Source: Cupriavidus taiwanensis
GTDB lineage: Bacteria > Pseudomonadota > Gammaproteobacteria > Burkholderiales > Burkholderiaceae
Assembly (NCBI RefSeq): GCF_900249755.1
Contig: NZ_LT976854.1
Span: 378,055-435,950, forward strand
Direction: 5' to 3'
Length of the DNA stretch: 57,896 nt
The position numbers and the translations under genes are program-made. Below are positions 51,091 to 57,896 of this stretch, one piece after another; the first letter of the stretch is position 1; the number at the start of each line of letters is the position of its first letter. The notes below the pieces were generated by a model that made no database searches, had not been told where the DNA came from, and was given only the letters and a program-made list of their open reading frames with translations.

Positions 51091-51120
51091 ATTGTCATTT
51101 GGGAGGCAGAAAACGCTGAA

Positions 51121-51795
51121 TCAGGCGAAGGTCACGGCGCTGCGCCGGTCGGCGCGTTCGAGGTGGGGCACGTTGTTGAAGCTCAGCAGGCGCTGCACGC
51201 CGCGGCCGACGATGATCTCGCAGAACGCGGTATTGCGGAACTGCAGGTTCATCTCGATCGCGGCCTGCGCCGGCGCGCCGAGCAGGTCCGCGGTGGCGCG
51301 GCCGATGGCGCCGCCCGAGCTGACCACCAGGATTGCATCTTCGCGCGTGGTGCCCTCGCTGGCCTGCGCCAGCGCGCCGGCAATGCGCGCGCCGAAGTCG
51401 GCCCAGCTCTCGGGCATTTCGGCCAGCCCGTCCTGCGTCCAGGCCGCATAGGCGGCGCGGAAGGTGCGCCAGTAGTCGTTGTAGTCGGTGTTCTGGTGGG
51501 CGAGGTGGTCGGCGCCGCGGGTGTGGCAGCGGTACAGCGCCTCGCCGTCGTATTCGTTCAGGCCGGAATGCGAGATCACCGCGGCCTGCGGCTGCCCCAT
51601 GCCGGCCAGGATTTCGGTGGCGGTATCCTGCTGGCGCACCAGCGTGCCGGCCACGACCCGGCTGAAGCGGATCTCGCGCTCGGCGAAGTATTCGCCCAGC
51701 CAGCGCGCCTGCTGGCGGCCCGTGGGCGACAGGCAGTCATAGTTGGCGGCGCCAAACGAGGCTTGTCCGTGCCGGACGAGGAAAAGCGTGGCCAT
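51121..51795 (-). CDS. Histidine phosphatase-family protein
   Basis: A 224-residue phosphoglycerate mutase-like protein. The R-H-G motif is at the N terminus (L-F-L-V-R-H-G-Q-A-S-F) and the second His region is S-S-G-G-A-I. In that position many active members have G-H rather than G-G, so the second His could be displaced or missing. Substrate unknown. It stands alone between the thiolase and TetR genes. Confidence 0.9.
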   Translation of the reverse strand: MATLFLVRHGQASFGAANYDCLSPTGRQQARWLGEYFAEREIRFSRVVAGTLVRQQDTATEILAGMGQPQAAVISHSGLNEYDGEALYRCHTRGADHLAHQNTDYNDYWRTFRAAYAAWTQDGLAEMPESWADFGARIAGALAQASEGTTREDAILVVSSGGAIGRATADLLGAPAQAAIEMNLQFRNTAFCEIIVGRGVQRLLSFNNVPHLERADRRSAVTFA

Positions 51796-51942
51796 GAGCG
51801 GTCCCGATAAGCATTGAGGCGGATAGGGCTGCCTCGGCGCGGGGCCGGGCGTGGGCACATTCTATGGAGCGCCGGTGCTACCGCCAAGCAAGCGCCGCGC
51901 AATTCATAGCAGCCATGGCCCGGCTGCATTACCCGGCCAGGT

Positions 51943-52629
51943 TCAGGCCGCCTCTGCCAGGGGAACGCCGAGATAGCCCGCCATCAGGCGGTTCAGCTCG
52001 GTGATCAGCCGCTCGTCGTCAAGGTGCAGCGGGCCGGAATCATTGAGCACGGCATTGACCAGCACGCTGAACACGGCCTGCATGGCAAAGCGCACACGCA
52101 ACTCGGCCGTCTCGGCGGGCAGCGGCAGCCGGGGCACCAGCAACTGCACCATGCGTTCAACGATCGCTTCACCGTTCTGGCGGTGGGGCAGCCATTCCTC
52201 GGGGCGGGTGGCGGCATGGCGCAGCGATGCGCGCATCACGCCGCGGTTGGCCAGCGTGCCGAGCACCATGAATCGGGCGGCCTTTTCCAGCAGCACCGGC
52301 GTGGCGACATCTTCCCAGCGTTCCTGTGCCAGGTAGCGGTCGATCGAGGCCGAGGTTTCTTCCATCACCATTGCGCGCAGGGCCTCGAAATAGGCCATCT
52401 TGTCGCGGAAGCGGCCGTAGAACGCGCCGACCGATACCTGGCACGCGGCAGCGATCTGGGCCACCGACACCGCGGCAAAGTCGCGCGTCGCAAGCAGCTC
52501 GCGGCCCGCGCCCAGCAAGGCCTGTTCGGTCTCGCGGGCACGGCGCTGGCGCGGCGGCTGCAGGATCGAGGGGGTGTCGATACGGGGGAAGGAAGCGCTG
52601 GCGGGGAAGCTGGAAGGCGTCGCTGACAT
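51943..52629 (-). CDS. TetR-family regulator
   Basis: A 228-residue TetR regulator with a long Pro/Ser-rich lead (about 25 residues), the HTH at about 53-75 (V-S-V-A-Q-I-A-A-A-C-Q-V-S-V-G-A-F-Y-G-R-F) and a helical ligand domain. The ATG at 52629 has GGAA 8 bases ahead; one two codons upstream (52635) is also possible. A double palindrome lies immediately upstream and is likely its own operator. It is the only TetR gene in the window, so it is one candidate for the TCGTC-N6-GACGA sites, although its own promoter carries a different motif. Confidence 0.93.
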   Translation of the reverse strand: MSATPSSFPASASFPRIDTPSILQPPRQRRARETEQALLGAGRELLATRDFAAVSVAQIAAACQVSVGAFYGRFRDKMAYFEALRAMVMEETSASIDRYLAQERWEDVATPVLLEKAARFMVLGTLANRGVMRASLRHAATRPEEWLPHRQNGEAIVERMVQLLVPRLPLPAETAELRVRFAMQAVFSVLVNAVLNDSGPLHLDDERLITELNRLMAGYLGVPLAEAA

Positions 52630-52643
52630 GGTCATATTTCCGT

Positions 52644-52663
52644 ATTCGAATTCGGATTCGAAT
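52644..52663. promoter_or_regulatory. TetR autoregulatory operator
   Basis: Two copies of the palindrome ATTCGAAT (52644-52651 and 52656-52663) separated by TCGG form a nearly symmetrical 20-bp element just upstream of the TetR start. The size and symmetry suit one or two TetR dimers. No second copy was noticed elsewhere in the window. Confidence 0.65.
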
Positions 52664-52831
52664 TTGAAAATACCGGTGCGCACCGCAACGCGTCAAGGGG
52701 TTTTGTCGGTTTGCCCTGCAATTGGTCCGCCCGGATGCCGTGCGGCGCACGACGGTGCGAGCCGCGTGCCTTGCGCTGTGCCGGGCACATCAATCAGAAC
52801 ATTCTGAATGCGAGCACGAGAAGGTGACGGT

Positions 52832-53734
52832 TCAGCCGAAGCGCGGGCTCAGTTCGTCGCGCATCCAGTCGATAAAGGCGCGGGTGCGCGCCGGCAGCAG
52901 CCGCGCGTGGGGATAGATCAGCGACAGCGGCCACGCCGGCAGTTCGAAATCTTCCAGCACGATGCGCAGCTTGCGTTCTTCCACCAGTTGCGCGACCTGG
53001 TACGACAGGAAATGGCCGAAGCCGGCACCGGCAGCACAGGCGGCCACGGCGGGCGCGGTCTGGTTGAACTCCAGGTTGCCCGAGACCGGCACATGGAACT
53101 CGCGTTCGCCGTCGCGGAACGACCACCAGTGCGCATGGTTGCCGGTGAAGCGCAGGCAGTTGGCGCTTGCCAGGTCGTCCGGGTGGCGCGGCACGCCGTG
53201 CTTGCGCAGGTAGGCCGGTGTGGCGACCACCACGCGGCGGATGTGCCCGACCGATTGCGCCACCAGCGTGGAGTCCGCCAGCGGGCCGATGCGCACGCCC
53301 ACGTCCAGGTCTTCCTCGAGCAGGTTCACCACGCGGTCGGTGAATTCCATGCGGCAGCGCACGCGCGGATAGCGCTGCACGAAGCGCGTCACCGCCGGCG
53401 CTACGTACATCTGCCCGAACAGGACCGAGGCGGTCAGCGTGAGCTGGCCGCTGGGCTCGACATGGCTGTCGCTCAGTCCGGCTTCGATTTCGTCGATATT
53501 GGCCAGGATGCGCCGGCAGCCGTCCAGGTAGCTGCGGCCCTCGGCGGTCAGCGACAGCCGCCGCGTGGTGCGGTTGAGCAGCCGCACCTGCAGCTCGGAT
53601 TCCAGCGCCGCCAGCGTACGCACCACCGCCGGCAGCGAGGTATGCAGCGACGCCGCGGCGGCCGTCAGGCTGCCTTCGTCGACGATCCGCACAAAGGTCT
53701 GCATCGCACGTAGCTTGTCCATGGCGCCAGACAT
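52832..53734 (-). CDS. LysR-family regulator
   Basis: A 300-residue LysR regulator. The HTH is at about 6-65 (M-D-K-L-R-A-M-Q-T-F-V-R-I-V-D-E-G-S-L, A-A-A-A-S-L-H-T-S-L-P-A-V-V-R), followed by an effector domain. The T-F-V...E-G-S-L-T start and R-T-T-R-R-L-S-L-T-A-E-G wing fit the CrgA/AaeR-like group. It diverges from the glutathione transferase gene and probably controls it through the dyad at 53735. Confidence 0.93.
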   Translation of the reverse strand: MSGAMDKLRAMQTFVRIVDEGSLTAAAASLHTSLPAVVRTLAALESELQVRLLNRTTRRLSLTAEGRSYLDGCRRILANIDEIEAGLSDSHVEPSGQLTLTASVLFGQMYVAPAVTRFVQRYPRVRCRMEFTDRVVNLLEEDLDVGVRIGPLADSTLVAQSVGHIRRVVVATPAYLRKHGVPRHPDDLASANCLRFTGNHAHWWSFRDGEREFHVPVSGNLEFNQTAPAVAACAAGAGFGHFLSYQVAQLVEERKLRIVLEDFELPAWPLSLIYPHARLLPARTRAFIDWMRDELSPRFG

Positions 53735-53753
53735 TACTCCATTTTCCGGAGTA
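53735..53753. promoter_or_regulatory. LysR-type operator, LysR/GST intergenic region
   Basis: Inverted repeat TACTCC-N7-GGAGTA fitting T-N11-A (T53738, A53750), next to the LysR start and 80 bp before the GST gene. Probable autoregulatory and activation site. Confidence 0.6.
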
Positions 53754-53832
53754 GTCAAATACCAATGACCCCATTTATTCCAGGCTGGCCGGCGCCGAGA
53801 ATCCGTCCATACCAACCGCTCAGGAGAGTGCC

Positions 53833-54483
53833 ATGCAACAGACCCATCCCCCCGCAGTGCCGGCCAGGCCGCTGGTGCTGTACCGTTCGCCGCTGTCCGG
53901 CCACGCGCATCGCGCCGAGCTGATGCTGGGGCTGCTGGGCTTGCCCTACCGGCTGGTGGACGTCGACCTGCGCGGCGGCGAGCAGCGCGGCGAGGCCTTC
54001 CTGCGCCTGAACCCGTTTGGCCAGGTGCCGGTGCTGGACGACGACGGCGTCGTGCTGGGCGATTCCAACGCAATCCTGGTCTACCTGGCCACGCGCTATG
54101 ACGACGGCCGCTGGCTGCCGCGCGATCCGGTCGGCGCGGCGCGCGTGCAGCGCTGGCTGTCGGTGGCCGCCGGCGAGATTGCGTTCGGCCCGGCCGCGGC
54201 GCGCCTGGGCGTGCTGTTCGGGCGGCCGGTGCCGATGGAAGATGCCGTCGCCCGCGCGCAGCGGCTGTTCACACTGATGGAGTCGGTGCTGGCCGCGGGC
54301 ACGTTCCTGGCCGCCGACCACGCCACCATTGTCGATGTGGCCGCGTACAGCTATATCGCCCGCGCCGAGGAAGGCAACGTGCCGCTGGCGCCGTACCCCG
54401 CGCTCAACGCCTGGCTGCGGCGCGTGGAAGCCTTGCCCGGGTTCGTGCCGATGCTGGTATCGCAGCCCAGCCTGGCCGCCTAA
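53833..54483 (+). CDS. Glutathione S-transferase-family protein
   Basis: A 216-residue GST. The thioredoxin-like N-terminal domain has L-Y-R-S-P-L-S-G-H-A-H-R, the glutathione-binding N-P-F-G-Q-V-P-V-L and D-S-N-A-I-L segments, and the C-terminal helical domain has T-I-V-D-V-A-A-Y. It is likely a detoxification or isomerisation enzyme; the class is beta- or phi-like. AGGAG precedes the ATG. The next gene, on the same strand, follows after 52 bp. Confidence 0.94.
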   Translation: MQQTHPPAVPARPLVLYRSPLSGHAHRAELMLGLLGLPYRLVDVDLRGGEQRGEAFLRLNPFGQVPVLDDDGVVLGDSNAILVYLATRYDDGRWLPRDPVGAARVQRWLSVAAGEIAFGPAAARLGVLFGRPVPMEDAVARAQRLFTLMESVLAAGTFLAADHATIVDVAAYSYIARAEEGNVPLAPYPALNAWLRRVEALPGFVPMLVSQPSLAA

Positions 54484-54535
54484 CCGTTGCCGCCGGCGCG
54501 CGCGCCAGGCCATTCACGTTTCGAAGGAGCCGATC

Positions 54536-55510
54536 ATGGACCTGCCCACCTGGCCGCATGCCGGCCTGCCTTTCCACGCCGGCGAACTCGCCGCGCAGCA
54601 GCGCGCCGGCAAGCGCGAGCGCATGGCCGCGGCGGGTCCGCGCGTGATCCGTGGCGAGATGCCGGAACAGCACCGCACGTTCTTCGCGCAACTGCCGTTC
54701 CTGCTGGCCGGCGCGGTCGACGCCGACGGCATGCCATGGGCCACGCTGCTGGTCGGGCCGCCGGGGTTTGCGCAAACGCCGGACGCCACGCACCTGCGCA
54801 TCGACGCCGTGCCGCTGCCCGGCGATCCGCTGGCAGCGGCGCTGGAGCAGGGCGCGCGCATCGGGCTGCTCGGCATCGAGCTGCCGACGCGCCGGCGCAA
54901 CCGCATGAACGGGATCATCGTGGCGCGCGACGAGGGCGGGATGACGGTCCAGGTCGAGCAGAGCTTCGGCAACTGCCCGCGTTATATCCAGTTGCGCGAC
55001 GTCGCCGCTGCCGAGCCAGCCGCCGCGCCCGCGACCTGGCACGGCGACGCGCTCGACGCGCAGGCCAGCGCGTGGCTGCGCGGCGCCGATACGCTGTTCA
55101 TCGCGTCCAGCCATACGGTGTCGCCGCAGGGCGAGGGCAAGCATACCGGCGGTGTCGACGTTTCGCACCGCGGCGGCAAGCCTGGCTTTATCCGCGTGGA
55201 CGATGACCAGACCCTGACGTTTCCCGATTTCAACGGCAACAACTTCTTCAACACGATCGGCAACCTGCTGGCCGACCCGCGTGCGGGCATCGTGGTGCCG
55301 GATTTTGCCGACGGTTCGCTGCTGCATGTGGGCGGTCGCGCGGAAGTGATCTGGGAAGGCGCGGAACTGGCCGCCTACGCCGGCGCGGAGCGGCTGGTGC
55401 GGCTGCATGTCGAACGCGTGGTGCGGCGCGAGCGCGCGCTGCCGCTGCGCTTCGCCTTCCGGGAGATGTCGCCCGTGCTGGCCGATACCGGTGCGTGGCC
55501 TGAACGCTGA
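54536..55510 (+). CDS. PNPOx-like flavin-binding protein
   Basis: A 324-residue protein with two split-barrel modules of the pyridoxamine phosphate oxidase-like type. Visible are P-F-L-L-A-G-A-V-D-A-D-G-M-P-W-A near 55 and F-I-A-S-S-H-T-V-S-P-Q-G-E-G-K-H-T-G-G-V-D-V-S-H-R-G-G near 185, the latter typical of proteins that in other genomes are fused to a ferredoxin reductase. Here there is no reductase domain. An AAGGAG is well placed. It follows the GST gene and probably shares its LysR control. The reaction is unknown. Confidence 0.9.
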   Translation: MDLPTWPHAGLPFHAGELAAQQRAGKRERMAAAGPRVIRGEMPEQHRTFFAQLPFLLAGAVDADGMPWATLLVGPPGFAQTPDATHLRIDAVPLPGDPLAAALEQGARIGLLGIELPTRRRNRMNGIIVARDEGGMTVQVEQSFGNCPRYIQLRDVAAAEPAAAPATWHGDALDAQASAWLRGADTLFIASSHTVSPQGEGKHTGGVDVSHRGGKPGFIRVDDDQTLTFPDFNGNNFFNTIGNLLADPRAGIVVPDFADGSLLHVGGRAEVIWEGAELAAYAGAERLVRLHVERVVRRERALPLRFAFREMSPVLADTGAWPER

Positions 55511-55539
55511 GCTGGTGGGGATCCAGGCGGCGGCTGTGT

Positions 55540-55980
55540 TCAGCCGCGCCCCCGATACTTGAGCGCGGCGCAGCGCCCGGCCAGCGCGGTGATGCAGCAG
55601 GCATCGCCGCGCCACTCGCCGCCGGTGATGATGCCGGCGGGGTCCGCTACCAGCTTGCGCTGGCACTGCCCCGGCACCGGCGTGCGCTCCATGCCGGCAT
55701 CGCGCGGGCCGCTGCCCGGCGGCCGCGCGACCGGCACGGTGTCGGTCCAGATGTAGGCGGTGCCGGCGGGAAGGGCCTGCACGGCCTGCGGCGGACCCCA
55801 CTGGCGCTTCGCTTCATCGACCGGAACGCGCTTCCAGGAATCGATGATGTCTTGCATCGCATTGCTACTGAGTCCGGCGCAAGCTGCCGCGACGGCCGCT
55901 GCGCACAGGGCAGCGGCCCGCGCACGCCTGCCTGCGCCGTTACGGGCGGCAGACGCAAGTCGGGATGGATTGGCAGGCAT
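55540..55980 (-). CDS. Small putative lipoprotein, unknown function
   Basis: A 146-residue protein with an N-terminal signal and a lipobox-like V-A-A-A-C-A, followed by a short soluble domain (I-I-D-S-W-K-R-V-P-V-D-E-A-K-R-Q-W-G-P-P and A-Y-I-W-T-D-T-V). The W-G-P-P and Y-x-W elements recall small outer-membrane lipoproteins with a SmpA/BamE-like fold, but identity is not established. Four further Cys residues near the C terminus could form disulfides. The ATG at 55980 is chosen for its GGAG 6 bases upstream. Confidence 0.75.
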   Translation of the reverse strand: MPANPSRLASAARNGAGRRARAAALCAAAVAAACAGLSSNAMQDIIDSWKRVPVDEAKRQWGPPQAVQALPAGTAYIWTDTVPVARPPGSGPRDAGMERTPVPGQCQRKLVADPAGIITGGEWRGDACCITALAGRCAALKYRGRG

Positions 55981-56109
55981 GGGCGGCTCCACATCGGCGC
56001 AGCCGGCGGCAAGGGCCGGTGTGATGGAGACTAGGGGAAGCGTCACATCGTCTGCAAGCGGCTTGTGGGGGCTGGCGTACAGACGGCCCGGGCCCGCGGC
56101 CGGGCAGCC

Positions 56110-57705
56110 TCAATCCGCAAACAAGCCCAGGGTTTGCTGCCCCGCGCTGGCGGAAGACCTGCGCGCGACATGCCCCGGAAGCGCGCGTGCCGGACGCGAG
56201 TCTTCAACTGGCAAGTCCGGCGCGGTCAGGGCGAAAGCCCGCTGCACGGACAGGGGCACCGCGCCCGGCATCCACTGCTCCCGGCGCGGCGCCAGGATCT
56301 GGTACGTGTCGAGGTCGAAATGCGCGGGGGCGGCGGCCAGCGCGCCGGCTTCTTCCAGCGTGGGCGCGCAGCCCAGGTAGCACCACTCGTCAACCACATG
56401 CCACCATGCGCGCGCGCCGTGCTGCTCGCGCCAGGCTACCGGGCCGTCGAATGGCCATGGCACCAGTGCAATCGGCGCCAGCGCCGCGGCCAGGCGAGCA
56501 CGGTGCTCGCGCGACGATTCCTCGCCGACGCAGGCACCGGCGCAGCGGTGGACTTGCCGCGCGAAGCAGGGGCTGCCACGGCGCGTGGTTTTTTCCAGCG
56601 ACAGCGTGGCCATGCACAGGCCATGCTCCTCGGCCAGCGCGCGCAGTCGTGCCTCGGCCGCACCACGGCTGCCGAACACGCCGAACAGGTCGCGGTGCCG
56701 GCAGAAGTCCGTGTCGCGATCCGAACGCAGGCGCGGCACCGGCAACTGCTGCGGCAGTTCCCAGGCGTAGAGGCGCGTATTCCGGCGCAGCAGCTGGTTG
56801 TGCACCGGCTGCATGGCCTTGACGAGTTGGGCTTCCAGCAGCAGCGCGCCGGTTTCGCCACCGGTTTCGCGCCAATCGACGCGCCGAACCAGCCGCGCCA
56901 GCCGCATATCCTTGCCATACCGGTAGTCGCCGGAAAAATGCGCGCCGATGCGCTGGCGCAGATGCACGCTCTTGCCGACATAGAGCGGCACGTCCTGGTC
57001 GCCATAAAAGATATAGACGCCCGGCGCCGCGGGCACGTCTTCGAGCGCGGTTTCTTCCAGGCCGGCCGGCAGGCTGGCGCGCCGCACCAGCGTGCGCACC
57101 GCCGATTCCACCAGGTCGACCGAATACGTGGCATGGATCTTCTGCCAGAACTGCCACAGTAGCTCGGCATCTGCCAGCGCGCGGTGTCGACCCTTGGGCG
57201 TCAGGCCGAAGCGGGCGATCAGGGCATCCAGGCCATGGCGCTCCACCGACGGGAACAGCGAGCGCGAAAGCCGGACGGTACACAGCACGTCCGCCCGGAA
57301 CGTCACCCCGGCGCGCCGGAACGCGTTCTTCAGGAAGCCGTAATCGAAACGTGCGTTATGGGCCACGAACAGCCGGCCCTGCAGGCGCTCCGCCAGCGAT
57401 TCGGCGAGCGATTCAAAGCTGGGCTGGCCGCGCACCATGTCGTCGCTGATGCCGGTCATGCGCTGGATAAACGGCGGTATCGACATGCCGGGGTCCAGCA
57501 GGGTCTCCCATTCGACGATACCGTCCGGGCCGACTTCGACCACGCCGATCTCGGTGATGCGGTCGCGCTGGGCGTCCGCGCCGGTGGTTTCCAGGTCGAC
57601 AAAGACAATAGGGCGCGACAGTGCGGCAGCCAGCGACTGGGCGTCGAGCAGGCCGGGGCCGTCCGCTGGCAGGCGCGACGGCAGGTAGGTAGGCAGGTCT
57701 TGCAT
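56110..57705 (-). CDS. DnaQ-type exonuclease/GIY-YIG endonuclease fusion
   Basis: A 531-residue two-nuclease protein. Residues about 30-190 are a DEDDh 3'-5' exonuclease: Asp37 and Glu39 in V-D-L-E-T-T-G, A-H-N-A-R-F-D, and the H-x4-D motif in G-R-H-R-A-L-A-D-A. Residues about 225-300 are a UvrC/Cho-type GIY-YIG domain (P-G-V-Y-I-F-Y, L-Y-V-G-K-S-V-H-L-R-Q-R). The remaining 230 residues, with a Cys-rich C-F-A-R-Q-V-H-R-C-A-G-A-C segment, resemble the UvrC Cys region. Probably DNA repair. No LexA-like site was seen upstream. Confidence 0.93.
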   Translation of the reverse strand: MQDLPTYLPSRLPADGPGLLDAQSLAAALSRPIVFVDLETTGADAQRDRITEIGVVEVGPDGIVEWETLLDPGMSIPPFIQRMTGISDDMVRGQPSFESLAESLAERLQGRLFVAHNARFDYGFLKNAFRRAGVTFRADVLCTVRLSRSLFPSVERHGLDALIARFGLTPKGRHRALADAELLWQFWQKIHATYSVDLVESAVRTLVRRASLPAGLEETALEDVPAAPGVYIFYGDQDVPLYVGKSVHLRQRIGAHFSGDYRYGKDMRLARLVRRVDWRETGGETGALLLEAQLVKAMQPVHNQLLRRNTRLYAWELPQQLPVPRLRSDRDTDFCRHRDLFGVFGSRGAAEARLRALAEEHGLCMATLSLEKTTRRGSPCFARQVHRCAGACVGEESSREHRARLAAALAPIALVPWPFDGPVAWREQHGARAWWHVVDEWCYLGCAPTLEEAGALAAAPAHFDLDTYQILAPRREQWMPGAVPLSVQRAFALTAPDLPVEDSRPARALPGHVARRSSASAGQQTLGLFAD

Positions 57706-57896
57706 CGGCAGATTTTAAGGGGCGGCCGATGGCGGCACGAAGAAGATTTCATTCACCCCTTGCCAAGCCCGTCTTCGTCGCTTACTATTCGCCCCCTCGC
57801 AACACAACGCGGCCCTGCAAGGCAGGCGCGGCAAGGGTTGCGGGGTTGGCCGGGAGGTTGGTGCAGCAAGGGATCGCGGCGCTGACGGCAGCAAAA
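57706..57896. other. Window end, no gene recognised
   Basis: This stretch upstream of the nuclease gene contains its promoter and the start of whatever lies beyond the window. It includes a TCGTCGCTTAC half-site (57777-57787) with no matching second arm. I see no complete gene in it. Confidence 0.5.

Noticed and set aside
57777..57792. Sixth copy of the acyl-CoA dyad
   Set aside because: Only the left half TCGTCGCTTAC is present; the right arm does not match, and no acyl-CoA gene is adjacent.

Overview
The window reads as a chromosomal segment of a GC-rich beta-proteobacterium of the Burkholderiales, most likely Cupriavidus or a close relative. This is an inference from the very high GC content, the dense and mostly co-oriented gene blocks, three orphan Bug/TctC-type solute receptors, a trimeric-porin gene ending in Phe, and the mix of acyl-CoA and aromatic catabolism genes. 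No rRNA, tRNA, CRISPR array, prophage or transposase gene was seen. About 52 protein genes are supported.

Layout. 1-2.9 kb: MaoC-type hydratase and CoA-transferase genes, divergent from a LysR regulator. 2.9-10 kb: LuxR-type regulator, a large MscS-type channel, an HSD10-like dehydrogenase followed by an acyl-CoA ligase, and a DUF421/YetF-like membrane protein. 10-36 kb: a catabolic island. It holds a porin-Bug receptor unit, an alpha/beta hydrolase, and an eight-gene Rieske oxygenase operon (small HTH-like protein, Rieske oxygenase, SDR, cupin, IclR, atypical SDR, ThDP enzyme, aspartate dehydrogenase-like protein). It continues with an aldehyde dehydrogenase/VOC dioxygenase/VanB-like reductase operon, an MFS transporter, an orphan LivK-like binding protein, a MarR regulator, and an operon for a Bug receptor plus a three-subunit molybdenum hydroxylase, a CoxG-like protein and a second IclR. 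A third Bug receptor follows. 36-38 kb: a NicC-like flavin monooxygenase with its own IclR regulator. 38.1-39.2 kb: no gene, but a 775-bp inverted repeat. 39.2-51 kb: acyl-CoA degradation genes (two acyl-CoA dehydrogenases, ligase, enoyl-CoA hydratase, thioesterase, thiolase) with a MalT-like LuxR regulator, a nitroreductase and a nitronate monooxygenase. 51-57.9 kb: histidine phosphatase, TetR, LysR, glutathione transferase, flavin-binding PNPOx-like protein, a small lipoprotein and a DnaQ/GIY-YIG nuclease fusion.

Two cis-regulatory patterns tie dispersed genes together. First, a 35-bp composite operator (a 15-bp dyad, 4 bp, then a 16-bp dyad) sits upstream of the porin-Bug unit, at the hydrolase start, upstream of the Rieske operon and upstream of the Bug-molybdenum hydroxylase operon. 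Two IclR paralogues with an almost identical DNA-binding helix lie inside two of these units, so outer-membrane entry, periplasmic capture and two oxidation systems look like one regulon for an unidentified, probably aromatic or N-heteroaromatic, substrate. Second, a 16-bp dyad of the form TCGTC-N6-GACGA occurs five times, only in the promoter regions of acyl-CoA genes, which suggests a second local regulon. Several REP-like hairpins separate transcription units.
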